From the NCBI RefSeq assembly GCF_001571385.1, contig NZ_BCNW01000001.1, positions 2,519,470 through 2,583,469 of the forward strand: a DNA stretch of 64,000 nucleotides, given 5' to 3'. Position 1 is the stretch's first letter, and each line of letters begins with the position of its first letter. Under the pieces are notes generated by a model. That model was not told the origin of the DNA. It saw nothing but the letters and a program-made list of their open reading frames with translations, and ran no database searches. This document shows, one piece after another, positions 8,494-17,109 of this stretch. Source of the DNA: Methanofollis ethanolicus (GTDB lineage: Archaea; Halobacteriota; Methanomicrobia; Methanomicrobiales; Methanofollaceae). The translations under genes were made by a program, and so were the position numbers.

Positions 8494-9924
8494 CTACCCG
8501 AGGGGCGAGAAGAGACGGGAGATCGATTCCTTGACCCTGACCAGGAGGGGACGGTTCGCATAGCTCTCGGCCGTGATCTCGGTGCAGACGGCGAGGTCCT
8601 CGACAAAGCGCCTCTTCAACTCGGCCCCGACGGCCGGGTCATAGAAGAAGGCGTTCGTCTCGAAGTTCAGCCGGAAACTCCGCACGTCCCAGTTGGCGCT
8701 ACCGACCGACCCCGCCGTCCCGTCGACGACGATCGTCTTTGCGTGGATGAAACCATTGTCATAGGTGTACGCCCGCACCCCCGCGTCGAGGAGGTCGGCG
8801 ACGAAGGAGAGGCTCGCCCAGTAGACGAAGGGGTGGTCTGGCTTGCAGGGGATCATCACCCGCACGTCGACGCCCGAGAGGGCCGCAAGGCGGAGGGCGT
8901 CGGTGACGCTGTCGTCCGGGATGAAGTACGGGCTCTGGATGTACACCGACTCCCTGGCCGCGTAGATCAGCTTGATGTAGCCCTCCTTGATCGGGCTCCA
9001 CCGGGTGTCGGGGCCACAGGAGACGACCTGGACCGGGGTGGCCCCGGGCGTGCCGGCGACAGGGAAATAGGCCTGCTCATAGCCGAGATACTCCCCGGTG
9101 ACATAGTTCCAGTCGAGGAGGAAACGGAGTTGCAGCAGCTTCACCGCGTCGCCGGCGATCCTGAAGGCGGTGTCCCGCCAGTAGCCGAGCGGGCCCGTCC
9201 CCAGATACTCGTCCCCGATATTGAACCCGCCGATGAACCCGACAGTCCCGTCGATGACGGCGATCTTCCGGTGGTTGCGGTAGTTCACCCGGTAGAGAGA
9301 GGGGAAGAAGACCCCGATCCTGCCGCCGGCATCGGTCAGTTCGTGGAAGGCCTCCTTCGACCCCTTCCCGGCCCGCGTCCCCATGGCGTCGAAGAGGAGG
9401 CGGACCTCGACGCCCTCCTTCGCCTTCTCCGCAAGGGCGTGGACGACCGCACGCCCGAGGTCGTCGTTGTTGACGATGAAGTATTCCAGGTGGATATGGT
9501 GGCGGGCCGCACGGATCGCGGCGAAGAGGGCGTCGAACTTCTCCTTCCCGTCCGTATAGACCTCGACATAATTGTTCTCGGCCAGGAACGCACTGTTGTT
9601 CCTGAGGAGGGCAAGGATCGTACCGCGGTACGGCTCTGCTGCAGGGTTCGAGAAGCGGGCAGACTGGTCGGCAAGTTCTCGGTGCTGCTTCTCGAAGATT
9701 TCCCTGAGGGCAAGATCTTCTTTCTCCTTCACGGTGAACATCTTCTGGCGCGTGAAGTTCTGCCCGAAGATCAGGTACAGGAAAAACCCGAGCGTGGGCA
9801 GGAAGAAGAGCACCATCAGCCATGCCAGGGCGGCCGTCGGGTTCTTCCTCTCGAAGAAGATGACAACGATGGCAAAGAGGATGTTGAAGAGGAAGATGAT
9901 GCTGAGGAGAGAAGACCAGTCCAT
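8494..9924 (-). CDS. cardiolipin synthase-type phospholipase D protein
   Basis: A 476-residue membrane enzyme of the bacterial Cls type. Two N-terminal transmembrane helices (about 5-25 and 30-60) come first. Two PLD catalytic motifs follow, HRKIAVIDG near residue 220 and HAKTIVVDG near residue 395, each the HxK(x4)D signature. It should join two polar lipids through a phosphatidyl transfer, in archaea making dimeric archaeal cardiolipin analogues. It is transcribed alone on the minus strand. Confidence 0.9.
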   Translation of the reverse strand: MDWSSLLSIIFLFNILFAIVVIFFERKNPTAALAWLMVLFFLPTLGFFLYLIFGQNFTRQKMFTVKEKEDLALREIFEKQHRELADQSARFSNPAAEPYRGTILALLRNNSAFLAENNYVEVYTDGKEKFDALFAAIRAARHHIHLEYFIVNNDDLGRAVVHALAEKAKEGVEVRLLFDAMGTRAGKGSKEAFHELTDAGGRIGVFFPSLYRVNYRNHRKIAVIDGTVGFIGGFNIGDEYLGTGPLGYWRDTAFRIAGDAVKLLQLRFLLDWNYVTGEYLGYEQAYFPVAGTPGATPVQVVSCGPDTRWSPIKEGYIKLIYAARESVYIQSPYFIPDDSVTDALRLAALSGVDVRVMIPCKPDHPFVYWASLSFVADLLDAGVRAYTYDNGFIHAKTIVVDGTAGSVGSANWDVRSFRLNFETNAFFYDPAVGAELKRRFVEDLAVCTEITAESYANRPLLVRVKESISRLFSPLG

Positions 9925-10046
9925 TCAGACCACTCCGCAGGAGTTTATCGGCAGGAGTCGACACGGCATGGAGTGTCTCTCGTACGGGGGACATATAATG
10001 CCATCGTTTGAGCGCCGTCACCGGAAAAAAGGGCTGACCCCGCAGA

Positions 10047-10075
10047 GAAAAAAAGAACGATTGCGTGAAGCACGC
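10047..10075 (-). terminator. probable terminator hairpin with T tract
   Basis: On the minus strand a perfect hairpin GCGTG-CTT-CACGC (10063-10075) is followed by AATCGTTC and seven T residues. It lies about 28 bp after the stop of the small zinc-ribbon gene. The opposite strand also has a T8 run, so the element could end transcription both ways. Confidence 0.5.
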
Positions 10076-10102
10076 TTTTTTTTCACGATTCAACTGCTCC
10101 GG

Positions 10103-10270
10103 TCACTTCCCCACCATACCAGCACCGCACTTCGGGCATTTCATCTCCCGGCAGGGTACGCCCCGCGTCTTCGGTTCCTGGTATCCGCACTTCACACATA
10201 CGCAGGTCTCAGGCGGCACCCCGCGCCGTCCGAACCCCCGATCCGGCATCTCTCCCTGACCATCGGGCAT
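10103..10270 (-). CDS. small zinc-ribbon protein
   Basis: A 55-residue protein with two CxxC knuckles (CVKC and CPKC) separated by a short basic loop, so it should bind one zinc. I chose the ATG at 10270 because GGGGTGG lies a few bases upstream; longer frames give a Cys-rich N-terminus that looks like noncoding sequence. It is divergent from the MarR regulator gene and the region between carries the putative MarR operators. Function unknown; such mini-ribbons are common in Methanomicrobiales. Confidence 0.7.
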   Translation of the reverse strand: MPDGQGEMPDRGFGRRGVPPETCVCVKCGYQEPKTRGVPCREMKCPKCGAGMVGK

Positions 10271-10330
10271 GATTGATCCACCCCGGACAGGAGAAAGGCC
10301 GGGAGACAGAAAAAAGATCCGGTCGGCATT

Positions 10331-10359
10331 GTTGCTCACACAACAGTTGCACAGACAAC
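10331..10359. promoter_or_regulatory. two tandem MarR-type operator sites
   Basis: Two 14-bp sites of form GTTG-N6-CAAC lie one base apart: GTTGCTCACACAAC (10331-10344) and GTTGCACAGACAAC (10346-10359). Each is an imperfect palindrome, and the outer ATTGTTG...CAACAAT is palindromic as well. They sit in the divergent region about 34 bp before the marR start, a usual place for autorepression by MarR (inference). Confidence 0.6.
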
Positions 10360-10392
10360 AATTATCACCTTCCGGAACCAATCTGATCCTCC

Positions 10393-10878
10393 ATGCGGCT
10401 CCCCCAGGATACGGTCCCGATCGGGGCCCTCATCTCCCTCATCCACCGGACTCACCACATCTTCGTCGACGAGCAGATGAAGCGGTTCGGCCTCTCGTCA
10501 GGGCAACTCTTCACCCTCCTTCACCTCGCCCACGAGCAGGGCATCACCCAGGACACGCTCGTCCGCCGCTTCCGCGTTGATAAGGGCACCGTCGCACGGG
10601 CCGTGCGGAAACTGGAGGACGCCGGGTATATCAGCCGTACCGTCGACCCCGATGACCGTCGGGCCGTCAGGATCTTCCTGACAGAGAGAGGGGAGGAGAT
10701 CGTCCCCGAGATCATCAGGATCAACCAGGAGTGGGAAGAAGAGGTCTGTACAGGGCTCAGCGCAGAAGGACGCAGAGAAATAGAGGTTATCCTTCTGAAA
10801 ATCGCACAGAACAGTCTCAAGCTCGCAGAGACAGGCAGGTACACCGACTATGCACGATACTGGAAAGAAAAACTCTGA
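10393..10878 (+). CDS. MarR-family transcriptional regulator
   Basis: A 161-residue winged-helix protein. The HTH region reads LVRRFRVDKGTVARAVRKLE, followed by the wing DPDDRRAVRIFLTERG typical of MarR. The flanking helices form the dimer interface. It overlaps the first MATE exporter gene by 29 bp and so is co-transcribed with it. Expected to repress the multidrug exporter genes until a ligand binds, probably at the tandem sites at 10331-10359. Confidence 0.9.
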   Translation: MRLPQDTVPIGALISLIHRTHHIFVDEQMKRFGLSSGQLFTLLHLAHEQGITQDTLVRRFRVDKGTVARAVRKLEDAGYISRTVDPDDRRAVRIFLTERGEEIVPEIIRINQEWEEEVCTGLSAEGRREIEVILLKIAQNSLKLAETGRYTDYARYWKEKL

Positions 10879-12259
10879 ACTGACAGAAACAACAGAAGGC
10901 GTCTCCCTCATCACCGGCGACCCGAAGAAGGCGATCGTCAAACTCTCCATCCCGATGATCGCTGCGATGTTTCTCCTCTCGACCTACAACCTTGCCGATG
11001 CCATCTGGGTCGCGGGCCTCGGTTCGGATGCCCTCGCCGCCGTCGGTTTCATGACCCCGGTTTTCATGATCCTCACCGGCCTCGCCGTCGGCCTCGGGGC
11101 CGGCGTCACCTCCGCCATCGCCCGCCGGATCGGCGCGGGGGACAGGGTAGGGGCGGACAATACCGCAGCCCACGCCATCCTCATTGCACTCGGCCTTGCC
11201 GCCATCCTCACCATACCCCTGGTTCTCCTTGCAGGACCGGTCGCCGCACTCCTCGGCGCCGGGGAGACGGCAGGTCTGGCGGCGGCGTACGGCCAGACCC
11301 TTTTTGCGGGCACGGTCTTTGTCCTCTTCACCAACATCGCCTACGCGATCCTCCGGGCCGAAGGCGACACGAAGAGGACGATGTACGCGATGGCTGTCTC
11401 CTCGGTCCTGAACATCGTCCTCGACCCTATCCTCATCTACGGGGCGGGGATGGGCGTCACCGGAGCCGCCCTCGCCACCGTCATCTCCATTGCGGCCGTC
11501 TCCGCGGTGCTCGTCTACTGGTTCCGGGTCAGGAAGGACACCTATGTCTCTCTTTCCCGGGAGAAGTTCTCCCCCGACCTCCGCGTCGTCGGGAACATCC
11601 TGGGGGTCGGCCTCCCGGCAAGCCTGGAATTCTTCCTGATGTCGGCCCTCGCGATCATCGTCAACGGCCTCCTGGTGCGGGTCTCCGGCACCGACGCCGT
11701 CGCCGTCTATACTACCGGATGGCGGGTCGTGATGTTCGGGATCATCCCCTTCGTCGCCATCGGCACGTCGGTGACCTCGGTCAGCGGGGCCGCATACGGC
11801 GCCAGAAAATACGAGAAGATCAGGACCGCCCACACCTTCGCCGTCGGCCTCGGGGTGGCGATCGCCCTCGCAATGAGCGTCATAACATGGGTCTTCGCCC
11901 CGCAGATCGCCCTCATCTTCACCTACTCCACGGAGAGCGCCCACCTCGCCCCCGCGATCACCGCCTTCCTGATGACGATGTGCTTCTTCTACCCCTTCGT
12001 CCCACCGGGCGTCATGTCCGGTTCCGTCTTCCAGGGGACAGGGAAGGGCCTGACATCCCTCGCGATCACTTTCCTGAGAAACCTCCTCTTCATCGCGGTC
12101 GCGGCATGGGCGCTCGCGATCCCCCTGGGCATGGGGGAGACCGGCGTCTGGTGGGGCATCGTCACGGGCGACATCCTCGGAGGCATCGTCAGTTTCCTCT
12201 GGGCGCGGGTCTATATCGCGCGCCTCATCGCCACCGCGAAGGGTCAGGAGACCGTATAA
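10850..12259 (+). CDS. MATE family efflux transporter
   Basis: A 469-residue polytopic protein with about 12 hydrophobic segments in two internally similar halves, as in MATE Na+/H+-driven multidrug exporters. The N-terminal part has the family's 'PxxxAMFLLSTYNLADAIWVAGLG' style start (PMIAAMFLLSTYNLADAIWV). The gene begins inside the end of marR. A T-rich tract (ctttttcccc) follows the stop. It is about as similar to the next gene as expected of a tandem duplicate. Confidence 0.92.
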   Translation: MHDTGKKNSELTETTEGVSLITGDPKKAIVKLSIPMIAAMFLLSTYNLADAIWVAGLGSDALAAVGFMTPVFMILTGLAVGLGAGVTSAIARRIGAGDRVGADNTAAHAILIALGLAAILTIPLVLLAGPVAALLGAGETAGLAAAYGQTLFAGTVFVLFTNIAYAILRAEGDTKRTMYAMAVSSVLNIVLDPILIYGAGMGVTGAALATVISIAAVSAVLVYWFRVRKDTYVSLSREKFSPDLRVVGNILGVGLPASLEFFLMSALAIIVNGLLVRVSGTDAVAVYTTGWRVVMFGIIPFVAIGTSVTSVSGAAYGARKYEKIRTAHTFAVGLGVAIALAMSVITWVFAPQIALIFTYSTESAHLAPAITAFLMTMCFFYPFVPPGVMSGSVFQGTGKGLTSLAITFLRNLLFIAVAAWALAIPLGMGETGVWWGIVTGDILGGIVSFLWARVYIARLIATAKGQETV

Positions 12260-12295
12260 CTCTTTTTCCCCGACCGGACAGAACCATCCCACAAG

Positions 12296-12348
12296 GCAGA
12301 CTGCAGGACGCTATCTCCCCGTGCGACGGATCGTATCAGGCAGTCTGC
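12296..12348. repeat. inverted repeat upstream of second MATE gene
   Basis: GCAGACTGC at 12296-12304 is the exact reverse complement of GCAGTCTGC at 12340-12348, with 35 bp between. It lies in the 248-bp gap between the two MATE genes and may be an operator or mRNA stem. It does not resemble the GTTG-N6-CAAC sites upstream of marR. Confidence 0.4.
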
Positions 12349-12507
12349 TGTCGGGACGATCGACGACACCCTATGCCGGAACCCTTATCCGCACGGACGG
12401 CGATATGATCCGCTCCTGCCCGGCAAGGCTCGAAGACGCTCAGGAGAGATAATAACCCTGTTTTCCTGAGACATCTGGACGAACAACCCCTGATTGAAAG
12501 GATACTT

Positions 12508-13941
12508 ATGACAGAAACCACCGCCATCACCTCCTATCCGGACGCAAAAAAGACAGAACGCGAGGACGCGATCACCGAAGGCGTGGCCGTCCTCACCGGC
12601 GACCCGAAGCGGGCGATCCTGAAGATAGCCGGCCCGATCATGGTCGCCATGCTCTTCCAGGCAGTCTACAACCTCGCCGACGCCGTATGGGTTGCAGGAC
12701 TCGGTGACGACGCCCTTGCCGCCGTCGGCTTCATCACCCCCATCTTCATGATCTTCATCGGCCTGGGGAGCGGCCTCGGGGCCGGCGTCACCTCGGCCGT
12801 CTCACGCCGCATCGGCGCGGGGGACAGGGCCGGAGCAGACAACGCCGCGATGCACGGCATCGCCGTCATCTTGGTCCTCTCGGCCGTCATCACTCCTCTC
12901 CTCTTCCTCTTCACCGAACCCCTCGTCCTCGCCCTGGGGGCAGGGGAGACGGCGAGATACGCGATAGAATACGGCCGCATCATCTTTGCCGGGACCGTCT
13001 TCATCCTCTTCGCCGACATCCTCTATGCCCTGTTCACGGCAGAAGGGAACACAAAAAGGTCGATGTACGCCGCTGCCGCCTCCGCGGTCCTGAACATCGT
13101 CCTCGACCCCATCCTCATCTACGGTGCCGGTATGGGCATCGCCGGTGCGGCATGGGCGACTCTCATCTCAATAGCCGCCGTCTGCGTTCTCCTCCTGTAC
13201 TGGTTCCTGGTCAGGAGGGACACGTATATCGCCGTCGACTGGGGGCGCTTCTCCCCCGACCGGCGTACGGCCATGGACATCTTCACCGTCGGCATCCCTG
13301 CAAGCCTGGAATTCGTGATGATGTCGGTTGCCGCGATCGTCATCAACGGCCTCCTGGTGCAGGTCTCCGGCACCGATGCCGTCGCCGTCTACACCGGCGG
13401 GTGGCGGATCGTCTTCTTCGTCCTGATCCCGTTCATCGCCATGTCCATCGCCGTCGTCTCGGTGTCGGGCGCGGCCTACGGCGCGAGGAAGTACGACAAA
13501 CTCAAGGTCGCCCACTCCTTCGCGGTACAGTCGGGCACTCTCATCGGCCTCGGCCTCTCCCTCGCTACCTGGTTCCTCGCGCCCTTCATCGCCTGGATCT
13601 TCACGTACTCGGCAGGGAGCATGCACCTTGCTGGAGGGATCACCGCCTTCCTGATGACGATGTGCTTCTTCTATCCCTTCATCGCACCGGGCATGATGTC
13701 TGCCGGGGTCTTCGAGGGGACAGGGAGGGGCATCTTCGCCCTTGCCGTCGAGTTCCTCAGGAACCTCGTCTTCATCGCCCTCTTCGCCTGGGTGCTCGCG
13801 GTGCATGTGGGCCTCGGAGAGACGGGCGTCTGGTGGGGTATCGTCGTGGGCAACATTCTCGGCAGCACCGCCGGGTACCTCTGGGCGCGGTTCTACATCG
13901 CGCGGCTCATCGCCGCAGGGAAATGCCCGGAGACCGCATAA
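12508..13941 (+). CDS. MATE family efflux transporter (tandem paralogue)
   Basis: A 477-residue paralogue of the preceding MATE protein, with matching blocks throughout (for example YNLADAVWVAGLGDDALAAV and GLGAGVTSAVSRRIGAGDRA). It has about 12 transmembrane segments. The Asp in the first helix and the GAG...RRIGAGDRA loop are shared. Its own leader of about 250 bp suggests separate control from the first copy. It ends before a pyrimidine tract (cccttttttacccc) shared with the convergent ZIP gene. Confidence 0.92.
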   Translation: MTETTAITSYPDAKKTEREDAITEGVAVLTGDPKRAILKIAGPIMVAMLFQAVYNLADAVWVAGLGDDALAAVGFITPIFMIFIGLGSGLGAGVTSAVSRRIGAGDRAGADNAAMHGIAVILVLSAVITPLLFLFTEPLVLALGAGETARYAIEYGRIIFAGTVFILFADILYALFTAEGNTKRSMYAAAASAVLNIVLDPILIYGAGMGIAGAAWATLISIAAVCVLLLYWFLVRRDTYIAVDWGRFSPDRRTAMDIFTVGIPASLEFVMMSVAAIVINGLLVQVSGTDAVAVYTGGWRIVFFVLIPFIAMSIAVVSVSGAAYGARKYDKLKVAHSFAVQSGTLIGLGLSLATWFLAPFIAWIFTYSAGSMHLAGGITAFLMTMCFFYPFIAPGMMSAGVFEGTGRGIFALAVEFLRNLVFIALFAWVLAVHVGLGETGVWWGIVVGNILGSTAGYLWARFYIARLIAAGKCPETA

Positions 13942-13948
13942 CCCTTTT

Positions 13949-14758
13949 TTACCCCAACCCCACGTCCAGCACCATCATGACCACAAACCCCACCAGGGCG
14001 CCCATCGTGGCGAGGTCGGCATGGCCGTTTATCTGGGACTCAGGGATCACGTCCTCGACGACCACGAAGATCATGGCACCCGCGGCGAAGGCAAGGGCAT
14101 AGGGGAGGAGAGGAGCCGCGACGATGACGGCAACAGCCCCCAACAGTGCGGCGACGGGTTCGACGACACCTGACACCTGCCCATACCAGAAGCAGCGGAG
14201 GGGGGAGAGACCCTCCCGCCGCAGGGGGACGGAGACCGCCATTCCCTCGGGAAAGTTCTGGATGCCGATGCCGAGAGCAAGGGCAAGGGCGGCAGCAAGG
14301 CTCGCGGTCGGGTGACCGGCCGCAAGGGCGCCGAAGGCCACCCCCACGGCAAGGCCTTCCGGGATGTTGTGGATGGTGATGGCGAGGACGAGGAGGGTGC
14401 TCCTCCGCCAGGACGTCGCCGGCCCTTCGGTACGGGAGAGGCCGGGGTGGAGGTGGGGGAGGAGCATGTCCACACCCCGGAGAAAGATCCCGCCGGCAAG
14501 AAACCCTGCCGCTGCGGGCATCCACTCGGGCAGACCAGTGCCGGCCGACATCTCAATCGCCGGGAGGAGGAGAGACCAGAAACTGGCGGCGATCATCACG
14601 CCCGCGGCAAAACCCAGCATCCCGTCCAGCACCCTCCTGTCGACCTCACGGGTCAGGAAGACGGTCGCCGCACCGAGCGCGGTCAGCGTCCAGGTGAAGA
14701 GGCCGGCGAGGAGCGCCTGCACGACGGGGTCAAGTGCCAGGAACTGCCCCATCACCAT
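13949..14758 (-). CDS. ZIP-family metal transporter
   Basis: A 269-residue protein with about eight hydrophobic segments. It has the ZIP motifs [13 protein letters not shown] (helix IV) and [14 protein letters not shown] (helix V), whose His, Asn and Glu line the metal site, and a metal-rich loop near LPHLHPGLS. It should import Zn2+, Fe2+ or a similar divalent ion (ZupT/GufA type). Start may be 14758 (MVMGQ) or the ATG at 14752. It converges on the second MATE gene with 7 bp between. Confidence 0.9.
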   Translation of the reverse strand: MVMGQFLALDPVVQALLAGLFTWTLTALGAATVFLTREVDRRVLDGMLGFAAGVMIAASFWSLLLPAIEMSAGTGLPEWMPAAAGFLAGGIFLRGVDMLLPHLHPGLSRTEGPATSWRRSTLLVLAITIHNIPEGLAVGVAFGALAAGHPTASLAAALALALGIGIQNFPEGMAVSVPLRREGLSPLRCFWYGQVSGVVEPVAALLGAVAVIVAAPLLPYALAFAAGAMIFVVVEDVIPESQINGHADLATMGALVGFVVMMVLDVGLG

Positions 14759-14905
14759 CCGCTGCCCCCATATATGCCCCTTTTTTCCTCAGAGCCATAC
14801 GCCTTCCGCATTATTAAGGCGTTTTACGCTCCCAGGGATAAGGATTGTGACGCCCTGATCCATCACCTCGATATACCCTGCCCCAGAGAGATCAGAGGGA
14901 CAATC

Positions 14906-15712
14906 ATGTTCGGAGAAAAAGTCCTGGACGGGATTAGGAAATTTGTAGAGTCGAAAGAGGGCATCCGCGCCATGGTCCTGACCGGGTCCTGGGCGCGGGG
15001 CGAGGCGACAGAACAGTCCGACGTCGACGTCTTCCTGGTCACCGCGGAGGAGAGGGAGACCGTCTTTTCCGATCTGGCCGCCGCCCTCACCGGGGTACAG
15101 GACGTCCTCGCCCCGATCCCGGAGAAGAGGGTCTTTTTTCTGGGGGACGAGTACCTGAAGGCCGAGGTCACGGTCATCCCCGCACTCGCGGAGATGGAGG
15201 GGCTGTACCGGGCGTCGCGGGTCAGGGACTCCTCACGGTCGGTGCCTGTCGATAAGGACGGCACGGCCCGCGCCACCGTCGCCGGATGGTGCTTCGACGG
15301 CAGGGAGACCGACCTCTCCTTCCTGATCGCCCGGACCGTCGAGGAGTTTCTCGAAGGCTTCGAACTCGCCTCCCGGTATGCGGGGAGGTGTGATGCCTAC
15401 CGGTTCTACCATACGTACAACGAGGCCCTCGCGGCATATGCGGCCCTCCTGCTCCTGAAGCAGGGGTCTGCCGCCCACATCGACCTGCCACGGGGCCTCG
15501 TCGAGGGAATGGGGCCGGCAGAGAGAGAGGCGTTCCTTACCCTTGCCGGGAGCCTGGACCTCTCCGACGCCCCCGGACTCCTGCGGGATCTGGCGGCGGC
15601 ATTCGGAGAGACCTATGCCGACGTGTATGTAGCGGTCACCGGCCTTCCCAGGGCGCCTGAGACCATCGCACGCTGCACAGGCAGGTTCCTGCAGCGGGAC
15701 AGGATGACATAG
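14906..15712 (+). CDS. nucleotidyltransferase-domain protein
   Basis: A 268-residue protein whose N-terminus has the minimal nucleotidyltransferase signature: TGSWARGEATEQSDVDVFLV gives the GS...DxD metal-binding acids. The rest is helical, as in kanamycin-nucleotidyltransferase-like proteins. I start at the ATG at 14906, with GAGGG 5 to 9 bp upstream; the long upstream extension of this frame lies over the antisense ZIP gene. Substrate unknown. Could be part of a toxin-antitoxin-like or tRNA-modifying group, but nothing nearby supports this. Confidence 0.75.
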   Translation: MFGEKVLDGIRKFVESKEGIRAMVLTGSWARGEATEQSDVDVFLVTAEERETVFSDLAAALTGVQDVLAPIPEKRVFFLGDEYLKAEVTVIPALAEMEGLYRASRVRDSSRSVPVDKDGTARATVAGWCFDGRETDLSFLIARTVEEFLEGFELASRYAGRCDAYRFYHTYNEALAAYAALLLLKQGSAAHIDLPRGLVEGMGPAEREAFLTLAGSLDLSDAPGLLRDLAAAFGETYADVYVAVTGLPRAPETIARCTGRFLQRDRMT

Positions 15713-15720
15713 CGGTAGAT

Positions 15721-15728
15721 TTTATATA
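15721..15728 (+). promoter_or_regulatory. TATA box
   Basis: TTTATATA 37 bp before the ATG at 15765; the predicted start site would leave a leader of about 10 nt. Confidence 0.5.
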
Positions 15729-15764
15729 GCGCCGGCACCCAGGGGCAGACAGGTCCGCCCCGCC

Positions 15765-16718
15765 ATGAAGATCTGCCCGCGATGCAGTTATGCCAACCCG
15801 GACGACAGGGAGGTCTGCACCCGCTGCGCGTGCGACATCAGCGACAAACGCCCGCTCCGTACGGTGAGGGAGTACCTCCTGGAGAACGCATCTCTTTTCG
15901 TCGTGCTCGGCGTCTTCGGCGCCCTCGCCTTCTACCTGACCGGCCTCCTCTCGAAGACGACCGACCCCATCAACACAGTCCAGATCGCCGGCGACGTCGC
16001 CCTTGGCGGGGAGGCAGTACCCTCGAATGTCTCCTTTGCCGGGAATGTCACATATATCGCCCGGACCGTGGAGGCGGGAGGGGACTCCCTGAACATCCTC
16101 CTGAACCTCAACCTCGGACAGATCATGGAGTTCTCAGTGATCTGCGCCTATGTCATCCTCTTCGTCGTCTCCTATGCGGTCCTGAAGGAGGCGGTCCAGA
16201 CCATCGACGCAAACAGGAAAGAAAACACCTTTTCCGGGTACCTCTCCCTCATCCACCACAACTTCTCCATCATCATCTTCGTCATCACCTTCGCGTATCT
16301 CCTGGCAAACCTCCTCGTCTTCCTCATCCTGACGTACACCCTCCCGATCACCAACTTCATCCACTTCCTCGCCGGCAGCGCCACGGTCCTCGTCTGCTTC
16401 GAGATCAGGGACAACATCATCTCGCGACACTGGAGCCCGATACGGCAGGAATTCGTCCAGGTGGCCATCATCTCCGCCGCTATCGTCCTCCTCGTCATCT
16501 CCTTCGAGTTCCTCATCAACACCGCCATCCTCCCGGTCCTCGTCTCTCTCGGCATCTCGGAGTCGGTGATGGTCGCGGTCTCCCTTTTCCTGGTCACCGA
16601 CGCCATGATCATCATCTTCACCCTGATCCTGATCCTGGCCCTCTTTCTTGCCCTCCTCTCCTGGAAGATCGTGCAGGCGGTCAGGGAGAGGGTGCGGGGT
16701 GCGTGGCGGGAGAGGTGA
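15765..16718 (+). CDS. membrane protein with N-terminal zinc ribbon
   Basis: A 317-residue protein. The first 30 residues form a zinc ribbon (CPRC...CTRCAC). A transmembrane helix (about 45-65), an extracellular stretch of about 60 residues, and some five to six further hydrophobic helices follow (about 120-310). I do not recognise a characterised family. Its layout, a cytoplasmic zinc ribbon followed by a bundle of helices, is common among hypothetical archaeal membrane proteins. It has its own TATA box at 15721. Confidence 0.75.
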   Translation: MKICPRCSYANPDDREVCTRCACDISDKRPLRTVREYLLENASLFVVLGVFGALAFYLTGLLSKTTDPINTVQIAGDVALGGEAVPSNVSFAGNVTYIARTVEAGGDSLNILLNLNLGQIMEFSVICAYVILFVVSYAVLKEAVQTIDANRKENTFSGYLSLIHHNFSIIIFVITFAYLLANLLVFLILTYTLPITNFIHFLAGSATVLVCFEIRDNIISRHWSPIRQEFVQVAIISAAIVLLVISFEFLINTAILPVLVSLGISESVMVAVSLFLVTDAMIIIFTLILILALFLALLSWKIVQAVRERVRGAWRER

Positions 16719-16827
16719 TAACCGTCGGCCGGCACGGTGCAGAATGACACTATTTATCGGATAAGGGCATACCGATCCAGTAACAATTGTGAACCCGCCC
16801 GCGGAGGGCAGAGAGGAGCGAAGAAAC

Positions 16828-17106
16828 GTGAACGTTCGGGTCAGAGCATTTGCACAGTTGCGTGAGGCCCTCGGGGCCGACCGCACGATGGACGTCCCGG
16901 CGGGGGCGACGATGAATACCTTGCTCGCCCTGCTCGGGGCAGAGTCGGTGCAGGCAAAAGAGGCACTTTTCGAGGATAACGGCGACCTGAAAGGCCACGT
17001 GATCCTGATGAGGAATGGGAGACGGGTCCCGCGGTCTGAGGTAGGAGCCATCGCCCTCGGCGAGGGGGACGAGGTCGCCCTCTTCCCACCGGTCGCCGGA
17101 GGATGA
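16828..17106 (+). CDS. MoaD/ThiS-like ubiquitin-fold sulfur carrier (SAMP-like)
   Basis: A 92-residue beta-grasp protein ending in the diglycine VAGG, the activated terminus of MoaD, ThiS and archaeal SAMPs. The sequence pattern VRVRAFAQLREALGADRT...GDEVALFPPVAGG is typical of MoaD. I chose the GTG at 16828 because GGAG lies 9 bp upstream; a GTG at 16789 would add a low-complexity extension. It lies 3 bp before ycaO and is probably co-transcribed with it. It may carry sulfur for molybdopterin or for the thioamidation pathway encoded next door. Confidence 0.85.
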   Translation: MNVRVRAFAQLREALGADRTMDVPAGATMNTLLALLGAESVQAKEALFEDNGDLKGHVILMRNGRRVPRSEVGAIALGEGDEVALFPPVAGG

Positions 17107-17109
17107 AGG

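Noticed and set aside
10817-12292. A 491-residue open frame antisense to the first MATE gene
   Set aside because: Acidic and Gly-rich composition typical of antisense frames; the MATE gene explains the region.
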